Below are positions 1 through 7,697 of a stretch of DNA of 27,808 bases, in pieces. Position numbers and translations under genes: made by a program. Source of the DNA: Anaerolineales bacterium UBA5797 (lineage in GTDB: Bacteria > Chloroflexota > Anaerolineae > Anaerolineales > Villigracilaceae). Under the pieces are notes generated by a model that worked only from the letters and a program-made list of their open reading frames with translations, was not told the origin of the DNA and searched no databases. The DNA is taken from the NCBI GenBank assembly GCA_002418205.1, contig DIDP01000050.1, forward strand, positions 1 to 27,808, in the 5' to 3' direction. How positions within the stretch are numbered: position 1 is the first letter of the stretch; each line of letters opens with the position of its first letter.

Positions 1-64
1 ATGAAGTCTCGTTGTAATATTAGAAAACCATAGATATGGTTGGATTGACGATATTTGTAATGGC

Positions 65-2293
65 ATGAGAAAAGTAGGTATTAGCACCGATTCAATTGAA
101 ATTCCAGAAGATTTCGGAAGAGGTGTAAGCTCAAATAGTAACTCGGATTACAACCTTCATTTAATTACAGGCAAGCAACTTACTTTACATGAAGCCATAG
201 CCGCTGTCAGAACAATTGATGACCTTCGCTCGTTGCTCGACAATGAAGAGAAACAATCTTTGGATTTCTTTAGATGGCATGAGTTGGCAAACAGTCTGCT
301 CAAGCAAGTAGGAGAAATTGAAAAAATAGAAGAAATTTGCAAGTTAATGGAAAGTCGTATTGATAGGCGTTCAGAAACTTATTTGGTTAGTGTATATATA
401 GGTGCTAGCAAGAGACTTCAAGAGTTAGGATATATTGATCATTCAAAGAAGTTTATTCGAAAGGCACTTGGCTTGTCTAACCCGTCTGGTTGGTCAGCTT
501 ACTATGATGGGGGAATAAAATACGATGCAATGCATCAGATGCTCAGTGTGTTTGGAAGCAGTGCTAGAGATGAAATTGTAAGACTTTATGCGGGAGATTT
601 AAGCGAACGTTATCGTTACCCAGAACAATTAATAAGAGATTTGAGCGATATTGCACAAGTTTTGTTTGAAGATATTCCTTATCTGAAAATATGGCCCGAT
701 GTTGAAGCTTATTTGGATGAGCTTTTCAATGAGATATTAATAGAACCGCAGCCTGAAGTCGAATCAGTTTTAGATGATTCTACTGAGAGACAAAATGACG
801 ATTCTAGAAGTGCTCTTGCTGAGCTCTTAGTACTTTTCCTTGATTTCCCAGCTTATCCTGTATTTAGTAATTCAATTCAAGCTTGTTCTAGGTTGTTTTT
901 AGCTGGCAGTTCAGTGGCCAAAGATGCCCTGCATCAAGCATTAGCTAAGCATGATCAATTAGTAATAAATGGGCTGGTTGCTTTAGAAGTTGTGAGTTTA
1001 CACAAACCGAGCGAAATCTCTTCTTTTCAGAAAGAGCTTTCTGATTTGCAGAATTCACCCAATCTAATTATTCGAATGATTGCAACAAAAATATTGATTA
1101 ATTCTTCTCATCAATCTAGCTTCCCGCCAAAATTAGAACGAAGTTTACCCGCTATCTATATGCTTGATTTGCCTGATATTGCCCAACATAAGACGGAATA
1201 TTCTTTAGAGCAAGATAGTAAATCTGTATTATTAGGTGATCCTGCTTTAGTATTGCAACCATTAGATATCGAGGCTCGCCAAATAGCTCAAAAAGCTGGC
1301 GTGCCAGAGAATAATTTGCTTTATCACGCAGCCAAGAAACTAAAGGATATAGAAATTCAGAGAACATGGCTTTCTAATGATTTGGCGTTACAACCTGCAA
1401 AGCTATCTGCGTTTCTTGAAAAAATCGATCTGAGAATTTCACATAATAAACCCAAGATATTTCCGTGTAAAAATTCTATTGGTCATATAGCGGCAGAATT
1501 ATATGATGCGAACAAATTATCGTTTTCTGATTTGCCATTTTTAGATTTTATGTTTAGGGATCATGACCCTGCTTTATTCCTTGTTGATGCAGAACCTCGT
1601 CCTGATTATATTGAAAGAGCAGGTGGACTATCTAGTGAGTTAGGTATCTACTTAGACTTCCCAAAGGATTGGGGTAAAACACTGGAGAATTCTCTGCCAC
1701 TTTTAAAGTGGCATTCATCTGATGGACGACTAATTCTAGCTGAATGGACACACCTTAAACGACTTCAAAATGAATGGCCGAGTGAAGAACGCTTATCTTT
1801 AATAAGAGCAATCGCTCCTTACAAAATTTGGGATGATATTGATTTGAGTCAAGAACGTTTACCCTTCGCAAATACTCTTGGTTTATCTGCTAAGGACTAT
1901 CTCGACATAACACAATATCCCGAAAGAGAATTGGTTATTGCGCATAATGGCTACAATTATCAAATGGGGAAGGCAAATTGGTTGGCACTTAATCCAAGGG
2001 TCGGTTTTGATTTGGGATGGAAACCGGTTGATAAAGGATTATTCTCTTGGAAAGATAAAAAAGACAACTTAGTTGTTGAGAGCATATATTGGCAAGATGG
2101 TAGTTTTGATTTTTACAATCCGTATGAGCATATTGAGGTTGGATATGGCTGGGTCGTGCTGATTACAGAAGATGGATATCAGGAAATGCGGAGGCGCTAT
2201 GGTGTTATTTCTCGTGGAGGCGTAATAAAACGAAGTTCTGGTATGTTTGGGATTAATAGAAATACTATATCATCAGTATTGGGTACAGCGTAG
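65..2293 (+). CDS. Large hypothetical protein, A+T-rich, possibly acquired
   Basis: I do not recognise this 742-residue protein. Residues about 40-350 are mostly helical, with Leu/Ala-rich stretches that resemble HEAT- or ARM-like repeats. The C-terminal third (about 560-742) is rich in aromatic and charged residues (for example ESIYWQDGSF and GYGWVVLITEDGY) and looks globular. There is no signal peptide or membrane segment. Codon use is far richer in A/T than in any other gene here, which suggests horizontal acquisition. The start is uncertain: the ATG at 65 has no good ribosome binding site. The in-frame codons just upstream, back to a TGA at 2-4, encode plausible protein (ENHRYGWIDDICNG), so the true gene may begin outside the window and be truncated or frameshifted here. 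A role in defence or another accessory function is possible only by analogy with its context. Confidence 0.75.
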   Translation: MRKVGISTDSIEIPEDFGRGVSSNSNSDYNLHLITGKQLTLHEAIAAVRTIDDLRSLLDNEEKQSLDFFRWHELANSLLKQVGEIEKIEEICKLMESRIDRRSETYLVSVYIGASKRLQELGYIDHSKKFIRKALGLSNPSGWSAYYDGGIKYDAMHQMLSVFGSSARDEIVRLYAGDLSERYRYPEQLIRDLSDIAQVLFEDIPYLKIWPDVEAYLDELFNEILIEPQPEVESVLDDSTERQNDDSRSALAELLVLFLDFPAYPVFSNSIQACSRLFLAGSSVAKDALHQALAKHDQLVINGLVALEVVSLHKPSEISSFQKELSDLQNSPNLIIRMIATKILINSSHQSSFPPKLERSLPAIYMLDLPDIAQHKTEYSLEQDSKSVLLGDPALVLQPLDIEARQIAQKAGVPENNLLYHAAKKLKDIEIQRTWLSNDLALQPAKLSAFLEKIDLRISHNKPKIFPCKNSIGHIAAELYDANKLSFSDLPFLDFMFRDHDPALFLVDAEPRPDYIERAGGLSSELGIYLDFPKDWGKTLENSLPLLKWHSSDGRLILAEWTHLKRLQNEWPSEERLSLIRAIAPYKIWDDIDLSQERLPFANTLGLSAKDYLDITQYPERELVIAHNGYNYQMGKANWLALNPRVGFDLGWKPVDKGLFSWKDKKDNLVVESIYWQDGSFDFYNPYEHIEVGYGWVVLITEDGYQEMRRRYGVISRGGVIKRSSGMFGINRNTISSVLGTA

Positions 2294-2348
2294 TAATATA
2301 TTTGTGCGATGGAAGGCGTGGAGAGAGGGTGAGTGGGACCCCCACCCA

Positions 2349-2380
2349 GCCTCCCCCAAATCCATGGATTTGGGGGAGGC
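2349..2380. repeat. 32-bp perfect palindrome within a REP-like G/C-rich element
   Basis: A perfect palindrome centred on CCATGG, with arms made of GCCTCCCCCAAAT and its complement. It sits in a block (about 2330-2415) of runs of C and G (GACCCCCACCC on the left, GGCGGAGGGGG on the right) that could fold into a larger cloverleaf. It lies 35 bp upstream of a DUF559 gene remnant. From memory, such C-rich/G-rich palindromes recur beside DUF559 genes in many genomes, but that was not searched here. Confidence 0.8.
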
Positions 2381-2415
2381 GCCTGCGAAGCGGGCGGAGG
2401 GGGTAAAATCCCAAC

Positions 2416-2798
2416 ATGCCTCCAAAACGAGCAAAGCCTAAAACCTACGAGCGTGCCCGCGCACTCCGCAAAGAATCTACACCTGCGGAGAGAAAGCTTT
2501 GGTCTGTATTGCGTGGAAACAAACTCAACGGAGTAAGCTTGAGAAGACACCCCACAAGAGCGGCGGGGGCAGGACACGCCGTCGGCAACTGCATCGTTGA
2601 CTTTGTTTCGATCAAAAAGAAGCTTGTTATCGAATTAGACGGAAGTCAGCATCTCGAACAGACCGAATACGACGAAGAACGAACCCGATTTTGGAAGCGC
2701 AGGGATATAAGGTGATCCGATTCTGGAATAATCAGGTGGAAAAGGAAATGGATGGGGTTGTTCGGACGATCGAGGTTGCATTGCAGGATGTGGGGTAA
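2416..2798 (+). pseudogene. DUF559 (Vsr-like) endonuclease-domain protein, frameshifted
   Basis: The first 99 codons match the DUF559 family, which is related to very-short-patch-repair endonucleases. Visible blocks are ARALRKESTPAERKLWSVLR, NCIVDFVSIKKKLVIELDG and QHLEQTEYDEERTRF. The frame then ends in RRDIR and a TGA at about 2713. Moving by one base at the run ATTTTGG (about 2688-2694) restores the usual ending (LEAQGYKVIRFWNNQVEKEM... to a TAA at 2796-2798), so a single T appears to be missing. There is also an extra in-frame segment of about 9 residues (HPTRAAGAG) where family members have RRQHxxGNYIVDF, flanked by a short GACAC direct repeat. Both lesions make it probably inactive. The function of intact DUF559 proteins is not established. 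The neighbouring palindrome suggests a mobile or REP-like unit. Confidence 0.8.
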
Positions 2799-2910
2799 AA
2801 CAAGCAAATGGACTGAATGTTCCTCTTACGTGTGATGAAATACACTGCAAACCCAATGCGCGGGTGGATAGAATACACAAGGCATTAAACCAATTCTGGA
2901 GGAACCTTTC

Positions 2911-3279
2911 ATGAATCCCGTCGCTGTGATCATCATCAATTTAGCTCTGCTCTTTTACTCCATCGGCGTGTGGGGCGAACGCATTCAAGGAAGGCTCAAA
3001 GTCTGGCATACCGTTTTCTTCTGGATGGGTCTTGTCTGCGATACATGGGGCACGGGCATGATGTTCGATTACGTGGGCGGCATGTCCTTCGATATTCACG
3101 GAATTTTGGGCCTGCTTGCCATCATCCTGATGCTCATCCATTCGGTCTGGGCAACGGTTGTCCTTGTGAAGAAGGATGAGAAGATGATCGTCAACTTCCA
3201 CAGGTTCAGCGTTTTCGTCTGGCTGGTCTGGCTGGTTCCCTATTTCAGCCCGATGATAATTGGTATCGCAGGGGTATAA
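2911..3279 (+). CDS. HsmA-like (TIGR03987-type) membrane protein
   Basis: A 122-residue protein with four predicted membrane helices (about 4-20, 31-50, 64-86 and 100-118). It resembles the small family annotated TIGR03987/HsmA: an N-terminal helix ending in YSIGVWGER, then HTVFFWMGLVCDTWGTGMM, a DIHGILGLLAIILML helix, and a conserved FHRFSVFVWLVWLVPYF near the end. The His and Asp residues at helix ends are family features of unknown role. A ribosome binding site (GGAGGAA) precedes the ATG by 6 bases. Transcription is probably monocistronic, since the next gene starts 136 bp downstream. The family function is not established, and the assignment is from memory of the motif pattern. Confidence 0.8.
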   Translation: MNPVAVIIINLALLFYSIGVWGERIQGRLKVWHTVFFWMGLVCDTWGTGMMFDYVGGMSFDIHGILGLLAIILMLIHSVWATVVLVKKDEKMIVNFHRFSVFVWLVWLVPYFSPMIIGIAGV

Positions 3280-3415
3280 AGGAATTCGATCCTGGAAGGA
3301 TCAAGGGGAAACTGAATGACGGGTAGCAGGGGAAACCTTGGGATTTCGCGGAACAAACTAAACGTGGATGTCGTCACTCTGGCAGTGATCCGTTATTGGT
3401 ACAAGGAGTGTCCAC

Positions 3416-3994
3416 ATGAACAGGAAAATGAAAGATTTAATTTTGGTTCTGATGATCGCCCTGCTTCTCGCCGCCTGCGGAGGGACGGAAACCCCGTCCG
3501 CGCCGGTGGTTGCGGTTACCGAAGAGCCGACCAGCGTCCCCGAGCCCGTGGAGGACACCCCGGCTCCTCTCCCGACGGATGTGCCGGATTCTGAACAATT
3601 CAGCCAATACATCGGGTTGACCTACTCATCCCTGCCCGAGGGGCTCGCACTTGTTTTCAGCATGCTCATCCAGAACAAAGAAGGTTATGGTTTGACGATG
3701 GTGCAGGAGGGCGGGAACAAGATGTTGTGGCTGGGCAGGATCACCGGATACGACGCGGGCGGCAGTCCGCTTTGGGAGGTGAAGGATGTTTTGGGATTGT
3801 CCGATCTGGAGACTGGGCTCACGCTGATCCCTGACGGGTGTTTTCTGAACGGCGTGCCTGACAGCGGGATCATTGTTGCCGCCCGGAACGGAGTGATCCG
3901 CTTTGCGTGGCGCATCGATACCGTTTTGGATAAGTTTGAAACCATGCCTGCGAATGGGGTCACTTGTAACTCAGACAAAGCTGTCAGCCTGTAA
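3416..3994 (+). CDS. Secreted lipoprotein with Thr/Pro-rich linker
   Basis: A 192-residue protein with a clear lipoprotein signal peptide: positively charged N-terminus (MNRKMK), a hydrophobic core and the lipobox LLAAC with Cys at about residue 21. A Pro/Thr/Glu-rich linker (about 25-60) leads to a globular domain of about 130 residues that I do not recognise. Two Cys residues in the globular part (DGCFLNG and GVTCNSD) could form a disulfide. The protein should be anchored outside the cytoplasmic membrane. The start is supported by an AAGGAG site 8 bases upstream. A shared terminator follows, with the convergent P-type ATPase gene on the other side. The linker style is common in Anaerolineae surface lipoproteins. 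Confidence 0.85.
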   Translation: MNRKMKDLILVLMIALLLAACGGTETPSAPVVAVTEEPTSVPEPVEDTPAPLPTDVPDSEQFSQYIGLTYSSLPEGLALVFSMLIQNKEGYGLTMVQEGGNKMLWLGRITGYDAGGSPLWEVKDVLGLSDLETGLTLIPDGCFLNGVPDSGIIVAARNGVIRFAWRIDTVLDKFETMPANGVTCNSDKAVSL

Positions 3995-4015
3995 AACCCA
4001 GGCGCTTAAACAAAC

Positions 4016-4051
4016 GAGCCGCGGATACATCGTCCGCGGCTCATGATTTTT
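4016..4051. terminator. Bidirectional rho-independent terminator
   Basis: A 10-bp perfect stem (GAGCCGCGGA, 4016-4025, with TCCGCGGCTC, 4033-4042) and a 7-nt loop are followed by a T-rich run (ATTTTTG). It lies between the convergent lipoprotein and P-type ATPase genes. The minus-strand side also has T-rich sequence (GTTTGTTT), so it can serve both. Confidence 0.85.
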
Positions 4052-4061
4052 GTGGGAGATA

Positions 4062-6761
4062 TTACTCCATCTTTCCGAACCAGCCTCTGCGTTCCATCCA
4101 CTTGGCGAGTTCGAGCACCGGGGAAATGGTCAGCGCGAGGGCGAGCACGATCACCCAATCGATGAGCGGAAGCGAATAGGTGCTGAACGGTCCGTGCAGG
4201 AAGGGCAGATAGATGATGAAGATCAGCAGACCGACCTCCCATAGGATCGCCCAGTTGAGCCATTTGTTGGCAAACGGATTCCTCAAGACCGAATGACGGT
4301 CCGAACGGAAGTTGTAGGCTTTGAAGAACTGGATCAACACAAGCGAGACAAAGGTCATCGTCATGGCTTCCTCCACGCTGCGACCCGAGTTCATCGCCCA
4401 GGCGAACAAGCCGAGGTTGATAAGCGTCGACCAGATGCCGCCCAGTACCATCAAAGTGACCACGGGTCGCGTGAAGATGCCCGTGCGCGGATTGCGGGGC
4501 TTGCGCTTCATCAGATCCGCTTCGGGCGGGTCCACCGAGAGCGCCAGCGCGGGCAGGCCGTCCGTTGCCAGGTTGACGTACAGGATCTGCACCGCGGTCA
4601 ACGGCAGCGGCAGTCCGAGTAGCGCCGAGCCGGCCATCAATCCGATCTCCCCGATGTTCGATGAGAGCAGGTACATCAAATATTTTTTGATGTTGCCGAA
4701 GACGCCGCGTCCCTCCTCCACCGCCGCGACGATCGAGGCAAAGTTATCGTCGGTCAACGTCATCGCCGCGGCTTCCTTGGTTACGTCGGTTCCGGTGATG
4801 CCCATCGCGATGCCGATGTCCGCTTTTTTGAGGGCGGGCGCGTCGTTCACGCCGTCGCCGGTCATCGCGGTGATGTGACCGTTCGCCTGCAAAGCCGTCA
4901 CCACGCGCAACTTATGAGCGGGTGAAACGCGCGCATACACATCAATGGTCTCCACCTCTTTCAGCAGTTGCTCGTCGCTCATCCTGTCCAGGTCTGCGCC
5001 GGTGATGACATTCCCGTTTTGCAGCAGACCCAGTTCGCGCGCCACCGCTTTGGCTGTGCCCGGGTGGTCGCCCGTGATCATGATCGGTCGTATCCCCGCC
5101 TGCTTGCAGACGGCGATCGCGTCCTTCGACTCGGTACGGGGCGGGTCGATCATCCCTGCCAGCCCGAGGAAGACCATGTCCGTTTCAGCGGATTCAAGTT
5201 TGGCGTCCGGTTTGAACGAAATGCCGAGCACGCGCAGGGCATTATCCGCCATCCCTTTTGCTTCGGCCAGGATCGTCGTGCGCCCGTCTTCATCCAGCGG
5301 GACGATTCCCTTATCGGTCATCAGCCGGCTGCAACTTTTCAGGATGATCTCCGGCGCGCCTTTGGCATAGGCTGTGGCGCCTTCCTTTGTTTTGTGAAGC
5401 GTGGTCATGCGTTTGGATTCGGATGTGAATGGGATTTCTCCAACCCTGGGATTCGACTCCTCCAGCGTTTCCTTTTTCAGTCCCGCCTTGACCGCCGCAA
5501 CGATCAACGCCCCTTCGGTTGGGTCCCCTTTAACCTGCCATTCCTCCCCGGATGGATCATCGCCGTGATTCCCGTTCTTCACCAGGTGCGTGTCCGAAGC
5601 CAGCGCGCCAGCCGTCAGGAAACGGCGCAATTCATCCGTCACCTCGACGGGCGTTCCGCCGTTGACCGAAAATTGACCCTCGGGTTTGTAGCCCGCGCCG
5701 GATACCTTGAACATCTGACCGGCAACGTAGATCTTGCGCACGGTCATTTCGTCGCGTGTCAGCGTGCCCGTTTTATCGGAACAGATCACGGAGGTGCTGC
5801 CAAGCGTCTCAACAGCGGGCAGGCGCCGGATGAGGGCGTTGCGTTTGACCATCTTCTGCACGCCGATCGCCAGTGAGATCGTCACCACCGCGGGCAGCGC
5901 TTCGGGCACCACTGCAACTGCCAGCGCGATGCCGAAGATCAGCATCTCCACGAAGGGCTGTCCGCGCACCAGACCCAGCGCCACGATCAGCATCACCACA
6001 ACCAGCGCGGCGCGCGCCAGCACCGAACCGACCTTATCCAGGTTTTGCTGGAGGGGGGTCTTGCCGGTCTCCACGGTTTGCAGTAACTGGGCGATGCCGC
6101 CGAACTCGGTCTGCATGCCTGTGGCAATGACCAGCCCGCGCCCGCGCCCATAGGTGACGGCTGTTCCGGCATAGACCATGTTCTTGCGGTCGCCAATGGA
6201 CAGGTCGTTGTTTTCAAGCGCGCGCGTGTGTTTCTCCACCGGGACCGATTCACCGGTCAGCGCGGATTCCTCCACCTGCATGTTGACCGCTTCGAGCAGG
6301 CGCGCATCCGCCGGGACGCGGTCGCCGGTGTGCAGAAGGATGACGTCACCGGGAACGACGTCGCGCGCCGGGACCTTGACCTCTTCTCCGTCGCGCAGGA
6401 CGGTGGCGGTTGGCGCCGCCATATGTTTGAGGGCTTCGATGGCGCGTTCTGCGCGATATTCCTGAACGAAGCCGAGCAATACCGCGAACAGGACAATTAC
6501 CGCAATGACGATCGACTCGATGCCGTGACCGAGGAAAAGCGAAATGACCGTTGCCCCCAGGAGGATCAGGATGAGGATGTTCTTGAACTGTTCCAGCAGG
6601 ATCTGCCAGGGGGAAATGCGCTCGGCTGCTGCAAGTTCGTTGATGCCGTACTCCTCAAGCCTGCGTTTGGCTTCCCCGGCGCTCAATCCCTGTTGCTGGC
6701 TCTTGACTTGCTTCAGCGCTTCTTCAACCGATAATACGTGCCAGAAGTTATTCTTTTCCAT
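4062..6761 (-). CDS. P-type cation-transporting ATPase (Ca2+/Mn2+ type, P2)
   Basis: An 899-residue P2-type ATPase of the SERCA/PMR1 group with all catalytic motifs: N-terminal cation ATPase domain (about 5-75), actuator-domain TGES (169-172), TM4 motif PEALP (286-290), phosphorylation motif DKTGT (Asp329), KGAPE in the nucleotide-binding domain, and TGDGVNDAPALK in the P domain. The TM6-equivalent NLATDGLPALALSVDP keeps the Asn and Asp that bind calcium in SERCA. TM4 has PEALP where SERCA has PEGLP. Length is normal. It is translated 4 bp after the small membrane-protein gene, with an AAAGGAG site. The yybP-ykoY riboswitch upstream responds to Mn2+ in studied cases, so Mn2+ efflux is as likely as Ca2+ efflux. 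Specificity cannot be settled from motifs alone. Confidence 0.95.
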   Translation of the reverse strand: MEKNNFWHVLSVEEALKQVKSQQQGLSAGEAKRRLEEYGINELAAAERISPWQILLEQFKNILILILLGATVISLFLGHGIESIVIAVIVLFAVLLGFVQEYRAERAIEALKHMAAPTATVLRDGEEVKVPARDVVPGDVILLHTGDRVPADARLLEAVNMQVEESALTGESVPVEKHTRALENNDLSIGDRKNMVYAGTAVTYGRGRGLVIATGMQTEFGGIAQLLQTVETGKTPLQQNLDKVGSVLARAALVVVMLIVALGLVRGQPFVEMLIFGIALAVAVVPEALPAVVTISLAIGVQKMVKRNALIRRLPAVETLGSTSVICSDKTGTLTRDEMTVRKIYVAGQMFKVSGAGYKPEGQFSVNGGTPVEVTDELRRFLTAGALASDTHLVKNGNHGDDPSGEEWQVKGDPTEGALIVAAVKAGLKKETLEESNPRVGEIPFTSESKRMTTLHKTKEGATAYAKGAPEIILKSCSRLMTDKGIVPLDEDGRTTILAEAKGMADNALRVLGISFKPDAKLESAETDMVFLGLAGMIDPPRTESKDAIAVCKQAGIRPIMITGDHPGTAKAVARELGLLQNGNVITGADLDRMSDEQLLKEVETIDVYARVSPAHKLRVVTALQANGHITAMTGDGVNDAPALKKADIGIAMGITGTDVTKEAAAMTLTDDNFASIVAAVEEGRGVFGNIKKYLMYLLSSNIGEIGLMAGSALLGLPLPLTAVQILYVNLATDGLPALALSVDPPEADLMKRKPRNPRTGIFTRPVVTLMVLGGIWSTLINLGLFAWAMNSGRSVEEAMTMTFVSLVLIQFFKAYNFRSDRHSVLRNPFANKWLNWAILWEVGLLIFIIYLPFLHGPFSTYSLPLIDWVIVLALALTISPVLELAKWMERRGWFGKME

Positions 6762-6765
6762 GATG

Positions 6766-7020
6766 TTAATTCTTGTCTCCTTTATTATTTTGTTCAGCCT
6801 CCCGGCGCGGCATCCGGGATTTGAAGAAGAAATGATCGAACAGGCAAACCAGCCCTCCCAGGACGATTACGAGCATCACGCTGACAATCTCGACCGCGAA
6901 CAGCATGATCTCTTCGAACCAGATGACGATGCCGGTCCCGCCTGCGCCTGTGGCAAGTGCGGGTCTCCATAGCCGCCGGAATGCCGGAAAACGGGAAATG
7001 GGTGAAGTGCGATTGGACAT
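6766..7020 (-). CDS. Small membrane protein in the P-type ATPase operon
   Basis: An 84-residue protein with one strong hydrophobic segment, possibly a bent pair of helices (about 34-66, from IVIWFEEIMLFAVEIVSV to GLVCLFDHFFF). It has a basic N-terminus (ISRFPAFRRLWRP) and a charged C-terminus (RMPRREAEQNNKGDKN). The acidic pair in WFEEIMLF lies within the hydrophobic region. I chose the ATG at 7020 because AAAGGAG lies 6 bases upstream; an upstream in-frame start lacks such a site. It is the first gene after the manganese riboswitch and ends 4 bp before the ATPase. That suggests a small accessory or regulatory subunit, but I recognise no family. Confidence 0.7.
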   Translation of the reverse strand: MSNRTSPISRFPAFRRLWRPALATGAGGTGIVIWFEEIMLFAVEIVSVMLVIVLGGLVCLFDHFFFKSRMPRREAEQNNKGDKN

Positions 7021-7048
7021 TTGGATCTCCTTTTGGAGCACTTAAAAC

Positions 7049-7088
7049 AAAAAAACCAACAAAATCCCGTTCATGGGGTTTTGTTGGT
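7049..7088 (-). terminator. Riboswitch expression-platform terminator
   Basis: On the minus strand the stem ACCAACAAAACCCC / GGGATTTTGTTGGT (14 bp with one G-T pair, 6-nt loop; 7055-7088) is followed directly by seven T residues. It lies between the yybP-ykoY aptamer and the first gene of the ATPase operon, so it is the likely switch point for transcription attenuation. Confidence 0.9.
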
Positions 7089-7124
7089 ATGGATGGGTTT
7101 GCGATCCGAATAGGGTAAGATCAT

Positions 7125-7262
7125 CGTTGCCTCAAGAAAATGAAAAGACCAACGCCAGAATGGCGATGGTCTTGCTCTTTTCTTGAACAGCCGGGAAATC
7201 TCTTTCCGTCTTGACGACCGTTCATCCCGACAAAGCCGGGCGGCTACTCCCCATCGGAGTAA
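7125..7262 (-). ncRNA. yybP-ykoY (Mn2+) riboswitch aptamer
   Basis: Read on the minus strand, the element starts with GGGGAGTAGCC (about 7252-7242), the family hallmark. It contains CGTCAAGACG in the middle and ends with GAGCAAGACC followed by a hairpin whose arms are ACCATCGCC and GGCGTTGGT and then TCTTTTC. These are the conserved blocks of the yybP-ykoY class, which binds Mn2+ in studied members and is often found before P-type ATPases and MntP or TerC-type exporters. It follows a strong promoter by only a few bases and precedes a terminator. The expected behaviour is that Mn2+ prevents termination and turns the exporter on. The outer limits are approximate. Confidence 0.9.
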
Positions 7263-7266
7263 TTAA

Positions 7267-7295
7267 AGTTTACACCTTAAGCCGGAGCAAGTCAA
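7267..7295 (-). promoter_or_regulatory. Promoter for the riboswitch-ATPase transcript
   Basis: On the minus strand TTGACT (7295-7290), a 17-bp spacer and TAAACT (7272-7267) make a good housekeeping sigma-factor promoter. The predicted start near 7260 places the riboswitch at the very 5' end of the RNA. Confidence 0.8.
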
Positions 7296-7301
7296 ATTAC
7301 A

Positions 7302-7697
7302 TTACTGAAATTCGCCTTCGCAGGTTGTGAACACGTCCGTTCCCGAACCGCCGATGCAGGTATCGCTGCCATCTCCGCCCGCGATCTGATCATCCCCGCC
7401 CCCGCCAAGGATGCAATCGTTGCCCCCGGACCCATCGATGAGGTCCGCGCCGGAGCCGCCCAGGATGAGGTCGTTGCCTGATGTTCCGGTCAATGACCCT
7501 GAACCGCTGACCAGATTTGTCACGGTGATCCCGGCACAGGCGGATGGTTTCAGGTAATTGATGTTGAACGAATTGTTCCGTTCTCCGACGCGCGTGGCCG
7601 GGATGGTATTCGTGGCGGCAACTGCTGTCATCGACGTGACGATGATAAGGGTTCCCAGTCCCAGGATCGATAATCGAAATAAGATGCGCAGGTTCAT
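7302..7697 (-). CDS. Small secreted protein with RTX-like Gly/Asp repeats (operon 2)
   Basis: A 131-residue secreted protein. A hydrophobic signal segment (about 5-27) ends in AVA, then ATNTIPATR, the same motif found after the cleavage site in the other three small proteins of this locus. Residues about 70-125 are glycine/aspartate repeats of the hemolysin-type calcium-binding kind (GTSGNDLILGGSGADLI, GGNDCILGGGGDDQIAGG). Several repeats carry Cys at fixed places (NDCILGG, DTCIGG, a final TTCEGEFQ), which is unusual for RTX proteins. Its ATG overlaps the stop of the upstream signal peptidase/DUF5305 gene (ATGA), so translation is coupled. It is paralogous over its whole length to the protein at 10499-10894. 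Calcium binding and export by the operon's own peptidase are inferred. Confidence 0.88.
   Translation of the reverse strand: MNLRILFRLSILGLGTLIIVTSMTAVAATNTIPATRVGERNNSFNINYLKPSACAGITVTNLVSGSGSLTGTSGNDLILGGSGADLIDGSGGNDCILGGGGDDQIAGGDGSDTCIGGSGTDVFTTCEGEFQ

Noticed and set aside
3316..3594. 92-codon frame overlapping the lipoprotein
   Set aside because: Arg/Gly-rich composition and overlap with a clear lipobox-containing gene show it to be a shadow.
4968..5876. Long 302-codon open frame opposite the P-type ATPase
   Set aside because: It runs antisense to clear ATPase motifs, has no recognisable domain and arises from G+C-rich codon bias; the same holds for the other plus-strand frames in 4293-6734.
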